From Isochrysis galbana (taxonomy: Eukaryota; Haptophyta; Isochrysidales; Isochrysidaceae), in the NCBI GenBank assembly GCA_018136815.1, contig CM030943.1:2849403-2911902 (forward strand): 62,500 bases of DNA. The letters run 5' to 3'. How positions within the stretch are numbered: the first letter of the stretch is position 1; each line of letters starts with the position of its first letter. Of the stretch, positions 11,600 to 21,300 are shown piece after piece. Below the pieces are notes generated by a model, which was not told where the DNA came from, made no database searches, and saw nothing but the letters and a program-made list of their open reading frames with translations. Made by a program: the position numbers and the translations under genes.

Positions 11600-11890
11600 T
11601 TCCACTCTCAGCGCCTCCGCCCCCACCGCTGCTGCCTCCCCTCCTCCCCTTCCCCAGCAGGGGACGGGCACCAAGCCCACCCCCCCTCCCACCCCTCCCA
11701 CCCCTTCCCACCCACCCAACCCCACCCCATCCAGCGGCGCGCACCCTCTCCTCTTCCTAGCTCACTTCCTCTCGTCACCACTTTTCCCACCACCCTCCGC
11801 CTCTCCCCTCTCTCTTCGCCTCTCTCCCCCCCTCCCCCCTCCCCCCCCTCCCCTCCCTCCCTCCCTCCCTCCCCCCCCCCTCTCCTTATC
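11600..11890 (+). repeat. C/T-rich tract upstream of the Sec14-like gene
   Basis: Almost continuous CCT/CCC sequence up to about 40 bp before the ATG at 11928. Likely promoter/5' UTR by position. Confidence 0.65.
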
Positions 11891-11927
11891 CCGTCTTCGC
11901 CTCCCTGAGCCCTCGAGCGCTTTCGCG

Positions 11928-14900
11928 ATGCAGCGCAAGCTCGAGACGCGGCCTCCCTCCAACGACCGCCACCTGCGTCAGTTGCGTGCGCTCCTCACTG
12001 CCAGAGCCCCTCCAGGCACTCCAGGAAGAGACTGGCTGCTCTCTCGCCCCGACAATGACCTCCAAAGATTCCTTCGCATCGAGCGCTCCAAGGTGCCACG
12101 TGCAGCGGACGCGCTGCTCGCCACGGCTCGGTGGAGACACAGGCACGGTATCGACCGAATCTGTCGCACGTGGCCGCTGGACACCAGACCGGAGGCGCAG
12201 TTCATTCGGGAGTATTGGCCGAGTGTGATTCTTGGCACAACCCTTGAAGGCGTGCCCGTCTCTTATCACGCAATCATGCGCGTTGACTTCAAGACACTTG
12301 CGCTGATTGATGCGAGAGACGGAGGAGAGTTGCTAGGGGCTGCCGCGCTCCACAATAACTACATCATCGAGATGGCCTCCTCACTCGACCATTCAAAGAC
12401 CGGGCATGGGTGCGCAAGCGTAGCAAAGGGAAGGAAGGGAACAGCGCCGGCAAAGGACAAAATGGGCGTAGAAGTGGGATGGGGTGGGATGGATGTGGGG
12501 CCAGCGCCCACTTGACGAATCGCACCATTGCACTTTGCTTTGGTGCTGCTTTGGTGCAGCCTTGGTCCAATGCCCAAAATGTTGCGGAGGAAGCACGAAC
12601 GGCGCATGCGCCCCCCATTTCCTCGCCTTCCACCGCCTCACAAGGGCCCCGCAAAGCCTTGGCGGATGCAAACCCTCTGCTGCTCCCCATCCCGTGGCAG
12701 CTTCGCCATCTTCGATATGAAGTGCGCGTCGATCCACAGCATCGACTACCCTGGCATGTGCGTCTTCCTGAAGCGGACAGCTCGGTTATTCAACACACAT
12801 TACCCACTCTACTTCAAGCAGGCGCGCGGCTGGCCTGTCTCGCCCCGCTGTGCGATTGCGCGTGCTACCTTGGTCCTCGGCCAACCTGCTCCGCCAGCCG
12901 CCGCCCACCTCACTCCCGCTTGGTCCGCCAGGTCTTCTTCGCCAACGCGCCGAGCTTCTTCTGGGAGATGTGGGCCATTCTACGCAAGTTCCTGCCTCCG
13001 TACATTGGCCCGCGCGTGCGCGTACAGGTGCTCCAACACCCCTCGCGCCACAAACATTGCTGCCTTCGCGTCCGCTCAGCTCGGCTCACCCTTCGTCCGT
13101 TGCGCCTCGCAGTCTGCGGGCGAGGCCCAGGTTGCCGACCTGCTCGCCATCCTCCCATCAGAGATCATTCCGCGCTCGCTGGGCGGGACCAATGATGTCC
13201 ACATCCCGGCCGGCGGCCCAATTGCCGTCCCGTCGCAACATCGCAGGGCAATTGCCACCATGAAGCCTACGCATCCACCCGACGAGCCTGGACCCAAGAA
13301 CTCGGGCCCCCGGTCGGCTGTTGCGTTAATGCAACAACACTCGGTGGCCGGAGTGGCGCTGCATCGCCAGCCTCTGCACGCCATCGCTACGGCGGGGAGC
13401 AGCATGTCATGCGCGGGGGGCCAATCCGCGGGCCACTCACAAGGATCGCACCCCACGCCCGAGCTTGATCCAGCGGCTACGCCCGGGGGTGTTTCATTGC
13501 TGCATGGTATGAACGTCCAGGATCAGACGACTTTGACCGATCCGCAGTTCCTTCAGATGCTGATTGGCTCAGTGCCATCGAACGAGGCTTTGCTTGGGAT
13601 GGTCGCAATGAATGGGCCGATGCCTGCGGACGGCGCCCCGCCGCCCCGCCTTGAGCATGGTGCAGCTTCTTCCTCGCACGACACGGACGTCCGCCCGCCG
13701 CCTGGCCTTGGCCTGGCGCTGGCTGAGCTCAACCTCTACCTTTCACCGCCCGCCGACAATCGTCGTGGCCAAGTGGTTGCCCTCAATGAGAACGCGTTTG
13801 CGCCGCTGCTCGGCGAACAGCACCGGCAGCCGCAATGCCAACGGTCTGCAGTACTGCATCAGCCGGGTTCAAGCCACACCAAAATGTGGCCGCCACTCTC
13901 ATCGGGAAACGCAAGCCATCGGTGCGGCGCCCACGGTGGTCCTGGCAACAGCGGCGCTAACGGCGGCGGTAGCTTCCGTGCGCAAGGCCAGCAGGGTGGC
14001 CAGCGCGGGGATGACGACTCCACAGCGTTGAGTGGCGTGGTGCATGCCGGTAGGGCTTGCGATCACGTGCTTAGGGACCGCACCGGGCCACAGCTCGGCG
14101 ATGACCTTGGGAGTAAGCGCACATCCTCGGTGCATGAGTATGCCATGCCCAACTACTACCCCTGGTCGACTACGAACTCGTCGGTCACCTCGCTCTCCTC
14201 GGCCACGCCGGGCTCCTCATCCACCTCTTCTTCGGCGGCCCCTCGTCGCTCGTCGCACTCGACACTCGCTGGCACGTCGGCTGCCACCCTATCCGCCCAC
14301 GCCTGCTCTCAGTCCGAGGTCTCGTCCCACTCCTCGTCAAACTCATCAGAGGACAGCAATGCCATCGGCGCTTCCGGAATTGGCTGGTGTGGCCAGGACT
14401 TGTCCCACTCGCCCTCGCGTGTCTCCTCTTCCAGCTCCTCCAACAACAACTGGCACGCAAATGGCAGCGAGAACCAGAGCTCGCAAGCTTGCAGCTCCGC
14501 CTCCTCGCGCGGCTCGCTCGCGGGAGTGGCCGGCGGCGGCTCGGAACACAACACTTCTCCCTCTGACGAAATGTTCCTTCCAGAGCCGGTGGTGACCGCG
14601 CCGGAGGGCTCCGCTCGCACCGCCGCATCGGATTCCGACCGCGGCCGCATGGCGGCACAGCCGGAATCTTCCGGCAGACAGTCTCATCGGCCGTGTGAGA
14701 AGCCGCCGGGCGGCAACCACGGATCCAAAGTTCCGGTCCACCATGCATGCCGCACCGGCAACTGGCAGTACCAACCAAAATGCGGGCAACACCAGCTCGA
14801 GTGCGACGATGGGCAGCAGTGTGAGCTCCTGGCCAACCTAGCGCAGGACCGGCTCCACGTGCAGCAAGCCCACAGCGATCACCAGCAGCGAACACACGAG

Positions 14901-15641
14901 CACTACGCCCAGCTCCAAGAGCAGACGCGTGAGCAGTTCCTCAGGCAACAGGCGCTCATGCAGGAGCATCACCTTGCCCAGCAGCAGCGCATGCTGCAGC
15001 AATACATGTTGCTTCAGCAGCAGATTGAGCGCGAGTACCAGCTCAATAGCTATCAGCAGCTGGCTCTGTTTCCACAGGATCCCACGTTCCTAACGCCCCC
15101 GCCCGGCCGAGAGGTTCGGGGCGACGGTGAAAAGATTCATGACTACCAACCTTCGCCTATGAACCGATTACCTATGGGCGGCTTTGTAGAGCCGCCCCAA
15201 CCGTCGGTGCACAGGGCGGTGGCACCGCCAGGCCATGCTCACGGCCTTGGTCATTTGCAATCACAGCCACAGTCCGTACCATTCCCCAATTTGAGGCCCA
15301 AATTCACGGGTGCGCCCATCGACGCCGGGCCGCCGTCGCTCGCCTCCATGATGGCCGGTGGGGGCGATGGCCCCTCTTCAACGGTTGGATCGAACTCGAC
15401 GAGGCCAATGCCGCCGTCCTTACTGCCAGCCATGTCCTACAACCCATTCGGCGCCTCGCTCTCATTCAGTGCTCACGTCGGCGGCTTAGGTCTCTCGCGA
15501 GATTTCTCTGAGCCAGATGCCCAGCCGCCATTGCGATACGGTACCTCGTCCGATTCACACAATCACCAGCCATGGACAACTATAAATAAGAACGCGGAGC
15601 ATGCCGCTCGTGCGGCGGCCAACCCTAAAGAGTTTCCCTAA
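11928..15641 (+). CDS. Sec14-like CRAL-TRIO protein with long low-complexity C-terminus, four exons
   Basis: Predicted lipid-binding or lipid-transfer protein of the Sec14 family. Exons 11928-12409, 12701-12821, 12932-13027 and 13113-15641 give 1075 residues with every junction in phase. Introns 1 and 3 are GT-AG; intron 2 (12822-12931) uses a GC donor (CAG/GCGCGC). The CRAL-TRIO N-terminal helix region covers about residues 20-85 (LQRFLRIERSKV...ARWRHRHGID). The lipid-binding lobe runs to about 260: FAIFDMKCASIHSID, then NTHYPLYFKQ joined to VFFANAPSFFW across the GC-AG intron, then LLAILPSEIIPRSLGG. After about residue 265 the protein is Ser-, His-, Gly- and Gln-rich, with a Gln-rich helical segment (about 14850-15080) that may be coiled coil. 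Sec14 proteins are usually 300-400 residues, so this tail is exceptional; it may scaffold or be disordered. Confidence 0.85.
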
Positions 15642-15993
15642 TGGTATGCTTCGTGTTCCGCCCACTAATTCCGCCACAGGACAGCTTCTAGTCCCGGGGC
15701 GGCAAAATAAGCACATCCTAGATTTCGACCCAACTTCAGGCGTGCGAGCCCTCCACGCAAACGTGGAACCCGTGAGAAATGGTTCGAATGGCCAAAGTCA
15801 TCAAGTGTCAGTGCATCATTCCTTTAAAACTCTCGATGCGGAGGCCTTCAGCCATGCAGATTTTCCTATCCCTAATTGCTTCCTCAGCTCGTGTTTCACG
15901 GATTAATAAGCTCTGCAACGATCTAGCATCAAGTTTCGTCTTCGTAACGAACAATTCTCCCATCAGCCATCATCGCTGTGCCCTTTGTTCTAG
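15642..15993. other. 3' flank between the Sec14-like gene and LINE copy B
   Basis: No coding signal. It is the convergent 3' flank of the plus-strand gene and the minus-strand LINE. Confidence 0.4.
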
Positions 15994-16298
15994 AAAAAAA
16001 AAATCTTCTTAAAATTCCCCGCTACGCGTGCGGCGTGAGGCAGTGTGCTAGTGTACCTCCCTACTACCCAACCTTAACCCCTGACAACCCCCTTCCCCTT
16101 TCCCAGTTCCCTCTTTATCGGAGAAGCTGGTTCCGGGGAGGCCGCGCGCGCTGCTTCGGCCGGGAGTTGGAGAGAAGGGGGCTGGAGACTGTGATTCGTC
16201 CTGTACGCTAGTGTTGATTCGGGTTGCCTTCTATTGTATTTCGTGGGATCTTTATTGATATCCTCCTCGTTTTCTTCTAAGACGCGGTATTAAGTGCC

Positions 16299-19200
16299 TT
16301 AGGTGATGTTACGGATGTCTAGCCCTCCCGCCGCCTGCAGGAGGTCTTCCGATGCTTCTAGGTTGAACTCCTTGTCCACCGTGTAGAGCGGACTTATCAA
16401 TTTCTTAAAGTGTTTGTTACTCGGGGCGAGTAGCCCCATATTCTCTCGTTGTTTTTTCAGCCTCAGAAAGAACCCGACTTTCGCCGTTACTAATAGGTGG
16501 TATCTCGCAAGGATCGCTCTTAAGATCGACCTAACGGACCTGCCGTCCGCGTTGCCATATTGGATGTTATAAAAGTCAGTTAGGATGTACCTCCACGCCA
16601 GGATGCCTAGGTATCCCGAGGAGGGGTGCGGTCTGTCCACTTGATAGCAGAAAAGTCGTTGGGCTGTTTCGGATCCCGGCCTGAGGCTAATCCCCAGAAG
16701 TCCTTCTATGAATTCAAAGATGGGCTCCGTCGCGATGCATGATGCCAGGTGAGTGGAGCTTTCAGGGGCTATGCCGCAAAAGCGGCATGTTGGATCGTCA
16801 GCAAAGCGGTTCGCTGTAGCTAACCTCCTATGTAGGACATGTTTGAAATGCAAGTAAGAGTCTCTAGGCGTCAAAAAGTTATATTTGTATAATTGCGATA
16901 TTTGTTTCCACTTTCCCGAGAGGACCGGTAACCTTTTTTCCCATCTTAGTGTGGATTTTTGTGTTTTGGTTTTCCTCAAAGCGAGGAACGCTTTAGTCAA
17001 GTCCCTGACACTTACATCCTCCAGTGTTGTACGCGTGCCTTTTAGCATGTATTCTTGAGGTAACGGGTACGCCGTTTCCGCCGGGCCGTCGTACGCATGT
17101 CCCCACTTCAGCGGGGTGTATAGTTCGTCGGGCAGTAGTTGCGGGCTAATCCGCTCGTGGATGTGGGGCTCTCCCATGACATTGAGCTGGACCTTGTGGT
17201 AGTCGCCTCTTCGGCGCAGATAAAAGTTATGGTCTATATCGACTAGGATCTCGCCTAGATCGTGTGCGTCCGGATCTTCCTGAGGGAGTATCTCTTGCTC
17301 CTCTGGAGCCGGGGGCGGAGTCTTCGCTTGTTTTTTAAGAAGGTTCATATAATCGAAAGTGGTATGTATTAGTCTTGATCTCGTCCACTCAGAAATCTTT
17401 TCCCATGACTTAAGAAAGGGGCCTACCGATATGTAATTTCCCCTATGGCGTATCCAACGTTCTCCGTCCGGCAAGTAAGCCGCGCATTCTTCCATAGTGT
17501 AAACGTCCCCCGTATCCGGGTTTATGGTGTTGTGAACAATAACTGTCTGTAGAGACTCCCATTTCGACCTATGTGAGTGATGGATAGCCGGAGGCTTGTG
17601 GAAAAGATTGTGCCATATCGGGGAGCCCTGAGTGCCTTCTCGTGTGATTTCTCCCCTAAGGAAGTTGATCCTTCTGAAGTTTTCCAGCGCGTGCTTCCAG
17701 AATGCCGGGAGCGTGTTATTGCCGCGAATGCTAGCCGTGAGGCTCTTCGAGTCGACCTTCGAAAAGACCGCCGCTCGCCCTAAGGGGGTGCGGCTGAACC
17801 ATTGATCCAAGACTATCTTCCATTCCGCCATTGACGGGTTAAGATATCGGACTATCCATATCGCTTGGAGCGCCCTCGTGTGTTCGGCCATGGGAAGTAG
17901 TCCGACCCCCAATAGGGGCCCGTCTTCGCTTGTGCCTACCCTCGGATATGCCGGAAGGGTTATCCATTTCCGACCCTCTTGCGAGGAGCCTAGCTCATCC
18001 ACCTGAAGTCGGGGAGACCTATCCCACAATATAGTTTGAACGTCCGAGTCAATGGCCTCCATGAACCATGCCGGAGGAGTGGACGTGGATAGCCAATATC
18101 TCGGCGTCCCGTAGATTATGAAGTTCACTAGCAGCGTCCTCCCGTGAATGGAGAGACTCTTCAGACCTCTCCATGTTGCGACCTTTTTCTTAAGCTTCGC
18201 GTATAGCTTCTCCCAGAAGGAGTCGTTTTCTAGCCCTTCCCAGAAAGGGACTCCTAGAATGGTCGCATACTCGCCTTCGCCGAGTGTTTTAAGATAAGTT
18301 AGCGTCTCGGGGACCTGCGCCCCTGTAAGCGATCCCATTCTTATTAGTATACTCTTGTTTTTGTTCACCCTAGCCCCGGTGGCGGTTCCATATGTCTCTA
18401 AGATGTGCATCGCCCTCTCCAGTGACTCGAAAGAGCTCGCTAAAATTTGCGTGTCGTCGGCAAACTGCGAAAGCCTTAACTCTCTAGGTCCTATTGTGAT
18501 TCCCTTCATCTCAGGGTCGGCGTTGACTAGTCGTGTTAGGCCTTCGGCCACTAAGAGAAAAGCTAGGGGCGATAGCGGGCACCCTTGGGGCATGCCGCAA
18601 TGTATCGTGAAGGGATTGCTGCGTCTACCATTGGCCTTGATCCATCTGATCGGAAGGGAATCCGCGTTAGTTGATAGTGTTAGCCATCTAGAGTAACCGG
18701 GGCCGAAGCCCAATGCCTGTATCGCTTTATGATAATAATCCCAGCTGACTCTATCGAAAGCTTTCTCCCAGTCTATCGCCAGGGCTAATCCCTCTTCGTC
18801 TGCGTCTTCCAAGTATGCTTGCACTAACTTTAGCAAATGGGTGGCTTCGCCTATCATCCTCCTAGGCACAAAGCCCACTTGCTCCCTGGAGATGATCGTA
18901 TGTATCGTTTTTTTGAGTCTGTTAGCTAGGATCCTGGCGAGGATTTTGTAGTCCGTTTGGAGCAACGTTATTGGTCTATAGTTCCTCGGGTCCCTGGCGT
19001 CCCCTTTTTTATAGAGCAGGGCTATATCACCCGAGCACGTGTCCTCCGGTAATGCCCCCGACCGGTAGGCTTCGTGAAACATGTCCATCAGGCGCGGAGC
19101 CGCTAGCTTTTCAAAGCTTTGATAGAACTCCATTGGTATGCCGTCCGGCCCCGCGGATTTACCTTTCGCCATTTGCCGTATAGCACGGATGATCTCCGAA

Positions 19201-19829
19201 TATCCTATGGGCTTGTCCAAGAAGGACCTATGACCCGTCGGTATCTGACGTTGCCTTAGCGCGTGAAGGAGGGGCTCCGCGCCTTGAGAGATCTTTTCGC
19301 TGAAAAGCCATACATAGTAGCCCCGTAACGAGGCCAGAATCGCGGTGTCGTCGGTTGCTACTTTGTCTTCATCTAGGGCCGGTTGCGGGTCTTCCCATCT
19401 CACTCCAGCGTACATCGCCGGGATGTCGCCGCTAGCGTGTCTAGGCGTGAATCTCTTAAAAAATTGCTTTGTAACAAGCTCTTCCGCCCTTATGATTTTC
19501 TCCGCTAATGACGGGGCGGGTGAGAAGGTACGTCTTTTGTCGACTACTTTGCGGTTCAGTTCCGCTATGATGTCCGACCGGGTCGTCCCGGGGGTCGCCT
19601 CCATTTGGGCTTTTCTAGCATCCGCCACCGCGTCGATTTCCGCTTGCGCGTACCTCTGTCGTCTGCGAAGCTCAACCGCCTTCGCGAGGAGTATCGAAGA
19701 TACCTTCCTTTTGAATTCCGTCCAAGTGGTTAACTTGTCCCCTTCGTCCTCTCCCGGAGGGGCTGGGTAGAGTCTCCTCCAGAGGAGGCTGATCATCTCC
19801 CGGGTCTCCGGGTCGTCTAATACCTCCAA
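16299..19829 (-). CDS. LINE ORF2 reverse transcriptase and C-terminal region (copy B)
   Basis: Reverse transcriptase of the L1/Tx1 group. Visible RT motifs in order: SAGPDGIPMEFY, the long NYRPITLLQTDYKI...RLK block, LALAIDWEKAFDRVSWDY, GMPQGCPLSPLAFLL and the catalytic FADDT (an F-A-D-D box in place of the more common YADD). The C-terminal region ends with a CCHC-type knuckle (C-x2-C-x8-H-x3-C in CRFCGIAPESSTHLASC) and the SGYLGILAWRYILTDF block shared by all copies. The printed start is arbitrary because the frame continues upstream to the endonuclease; a 1-nt slip in the C6 run near 19868-19873 separates them. It copies element RNA at nicked target DNA. Confidence 0.9.
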   Translation of the reverse strand: MEVLDDPETREMISLLWRRLYPAPPGEDEGDKLTTWTEFKRKVSSILLAKAVELRRRQRYAQAEIDAVADARKAQMEATPGTTRSDIIAELNRKVVDKRRTFSPAPSLAEKIIRAEELVTKQFFKRFTPRHASGDIPAMYAGVRWEDPQPALDEDKVATDDTAILASLRGYYVWLFSEKISQGAEPLLHALRQRQIPTGHRSFLDKPIGYSEIIRAIRQMAKGKSAGPDGIPMEFYQSFEKLAAPRLMDMFHEAYRSGALPEDTCSGDIALLYKKGDARDPRNYRPITLLQTDYKILARILANRLKKTIHTIISREQVGFVPRRMIGEATHLLKLVQAYLEDADEEGLALAIDWEKAFDRVSWDYYHKAIQALGFGPGYSRWLTLSTNADSLPIRWIKANGRRSNPFTIHCGMPQGCPLSPLAFLLVAEGLTRLVNADPEMKGITIGPRELRLSQFADDTQILASSFESLERAMHILETYGTATGARVNKNKSILIRMGSLTGAQVPETLTYLKTLGEGEYATILGVPFWEGLENDSFWEKLYAKLKKKVATWRGLKSLSIHGRTLLVNFIIYGTPRYWLSTSTPPAWFMEAIDSDVQTILWDRSPRLQVDELGSSQEGRKWITLPAYPRVGTSEDGPLLGVGLLPMAEHTRALQAIWIVRYLNPSMAEWKIVLDQWFSRTPLGRAAVFSKVDSKSLTASIRGNNTLPAFWKHALENFRRINFLRGEITREGTQGSPIWHNLFHKPPAIHHSHRSKWESLQTVIVHNTINPDTGDVYTMEECAAYLPDGERWIRHRGNYISVGPFLKSWEKISEWTRSRLIHTTFDYMNLLKKQAKTPPPAPEEQEILPQEDPDAHDLGEILVDIDHNFYLRRRGDYHKVQLNVMGEPHIHERISPQLLPDELYTPLKWGHAYDGPAETAYPLPQEYMLKGTRTTLEDVSVRDLTKAFLALRKTKTQKSTLRWEKRLPVLSGKWKQISQLYKYNFLTPRDSYLHFKHVLHRRLATANRFADDPTCRFCGIAPESSTHLASCIATEPIFEFIEGLLGISLRPGSETAQRLFCYQVDRPHPSSGYLGILAWRYILTDFYNIQYGNADGRSVRSILRAILARYHLLVTAKVGFFLRLKKQRENMGLLAPSNKHFKKLISPLYTVDKEFNLEASEDLLQAAGGLDIRNIT

Positions 19830-19843
19830 AGGTATCTTGGCAT

Positions 19844-20629
19844 CTATTTCCGTTGCCCGTCGTGGGGGGCGGTAGCAAAAGTCGCTACCACCGGGTGGTG
19901 GTCCGACGCCGCCAGGCCCGTGAAAAGTTTAAGATCTATGTATGCCTTATGCCATCTCCACGTGGAGTAGTATTCTGCGGCGTATACTCGATCTATTCTC
20001 GTGTGGGTCTGGTGCCCGCACCTCGTGTATTGCTCTTTTATGCCCGGATTAACCAGCAGTTGGACGTCAGTGAGCCCATGCGAGGCAATCGCCCTCGTGA
20101 GGGCTCTGCCTCCCGTATTTGCATAGGGGGTCGCCCCCGCGATGGGCCGGGTGTCTCTATGTATGTTCTCCACGCAATTGAAATCGCCCGCTATAATTGT
20201 GTGAGAAAGTATTTCCGATGTCTCATGAAGGACTTTGATTTCTTCTTTACGCTTACTAGGTCTAGCATTTAGATACACCGAGGCGAAAGATATTGTTTCA
20301 TGTCCGAAATTAGCCTTTACTACTACCAGCCTTCCCGGGATAACTACCGACCAAGATTCTACTACTACGTCGCTTCTGTCTCTTCTAATGGCTACCGCCA
20401 CTCCGCTCCCAGGGTCGCCCCTAGACGCGGGGGATTGAAACCAGTCCCAGCCAAGGGACCGGGCCAAACCTTGCACCCTTAGGTGCCACCCATCGCTGTA
20501 ATGGTGTAGTTCTTGCGCGTACAGAACATGGATCCCTCCTAGTCTCGCTTGCGCTAGGGTCGACGTTAATTTATGTTTCGCTCCGTTCAAATTGTATGTC
20601 GCAATCTTTAAGTCGCTACTATTCACCAT
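19844..20629 (-). CDS. LINE ORF2 N-terminal APE-type endonuclease (copy B)
   Basis: Exonuclease/endonuclease/phosphatase fold. The start is IATYNLNGAKHKL (catalytic Asn), followed by YAQELHHY (metal-binding Glu), SVYLNA, IIAGDFNCVEN (the GDFN motif), RIDRVYAA and the terminal AASDHHPVVATF (SDHxP box). All expected motifs are present. The ATG at 20629 lies inside the last codons of ORF1 (ATGGTGAATAG), giving an 11-nt overlap in the +1 frame, so ORF2 may be reached by termination-reinitiation. The frame ends early at 19844 because of the frameshift before RT. Confidence 0.9.
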   Translation of the reverse strand: MVNSSDLKIATYNLNGAKHKLTSTLAQARLGGIHVLYAQELHHYSDGWHLRVQGLARSLGWDWFQSPASRGDPGSGVAVAIRRDRSDVVVESWSVVIPGRLVVVKANFGHETISFASVYLNARPSKRKEEIKVLHETSEILSHTIIAGDFNCVENIHRDTRPIAGATPYANTGGRALTRAIASHGLTDVQLLVNPGIKEQYTRCGHQTHTRIDRVYAAEYYSTWRWHKAYIDLKLFTGLAASDHHPVVATFATAPHDGQRK

Positions 20630-21290
20630 GACGGTAGAGGCAACTAACTCCGTTCACGCAGTACCCTGGATAAGCCTTATTAGGTTTAAGATTGCATTTG
20701 ACCATACAAGTTTGTTTGCCCGTGGTGGGGTCCTTTACCCAACATCCGGGGATGTCGTGGCTGGAGGAGCATTGGACTATTTGACGTCCTTTCATGCGGT
20801 TGTTTTTGCATTCGCCCGCCATGAATCGGCGGCATGGCGCCGCCGCACCAAGGCCCATGAGGGCCCTGTAGTCCATGGCGTTACTTGCGTCCCTTTGGCG
20901 CTTTCGTTGTTCCGCTTTCGCCTTATCTTGTTCGCACGTGCATTGGCGAAAGCTAACTTGGTTTTTACGAAGAAATGAGATAGCCCACGGCTTGTCGTAT
21001 CCTTTGCAGCCTCCGGGGGCTCCATGGATGGCTAACTCCCCTTCAGGAGTCACACATTCCACCGATGATCGGACCGCATAGTCCAAGTTGAAATTTTCTC
21101 CGTCATCGAGAGTCACATGAAAGTTGCGAGGGAAGCGGTGCCCTAAGGCAGACGTGTCCGTGTAAACATAAAAGTGCCAGATGGGACGCTTGCCGGACTC
21201 AACTTTCGTGATACCTTCGAGTGAGGTTTTGGCTCGCTGTTGGTTGCCCCTTAGCACGTGGAATCCCTCGCGCTCGAGTGAGTTAGCCAA
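20619..21290 (-). CDS. LINE ORF1, C-terminal part, CCCH-like zinc motifs (copy B)
   Basis: RNA-binding partner of the LINE, truncated at its 5' side. The N-terminal portion here (EGFHVLRGNQQRAKTSLEGI...FHVTLDDGEN) is shared with copy D. A charged helix (about EQDKAKAEQRKRQR) follows. Two CCCH-like motifs occupy the C-terminus: C-x7-C-x12-C-x3-H beginning CRRFMAGEC, and C-x11-C-x5-C-x3-H ending CLYRHGE just before the stop. L1-like ORF1 proteins more often carry CCHC knuckles, so this arrangement is notable. The stop overlaps the ORF2 start. Confidence 0.85.
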   Translation of the reverse strand: MANSLEREGFHVLRGNQQRAKTSLEGITKVESGKRPIWHFYVYTDTSALGHRFPRNFHVTLDDGENFNLDYAVRSSVECVTPEGELAIHGAPGGCKGYDKPWAISFLRKNQVSFRQCTCEQDKAKAEQRKRQRDASNAMDYRALMGLGAAAPCRRFMAGECKNNRMKGRQIVQCSSSHDIPGCWVKDPTTGKQTCMVKCNLKPNKAYPGYCVNGVSCLYRHGE

Positions 21291-21300
21291 GTGCCTAGTC

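Larger units (their letters stand above)
15994..21300 (-). mobile_element. LINE copy B, L1/Tx1-like, nearly complete coding region
   Basis: Minus-strand non-LTR retrotransposon. In transcription order it has the 3' two-thirds of ORF1 (21290-20619), an APE-type endonuclease (20629-19844), reverse transcriptase plus C-terminal zinc knuckle (19829-16299), a 3' UTR (about 16298-16010) and a terminal ttaagaagatt followed by a T/A run at about 15994-16015. The 5' end stops inside ORF1 at about 21300, where it abuts the 3' UTR of copy C. One frameshift at a six-base C run separates endonuclease from RT; otherwise the RT frame is open for 1176 codons, implying recent activity. Confidence 0.92.
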
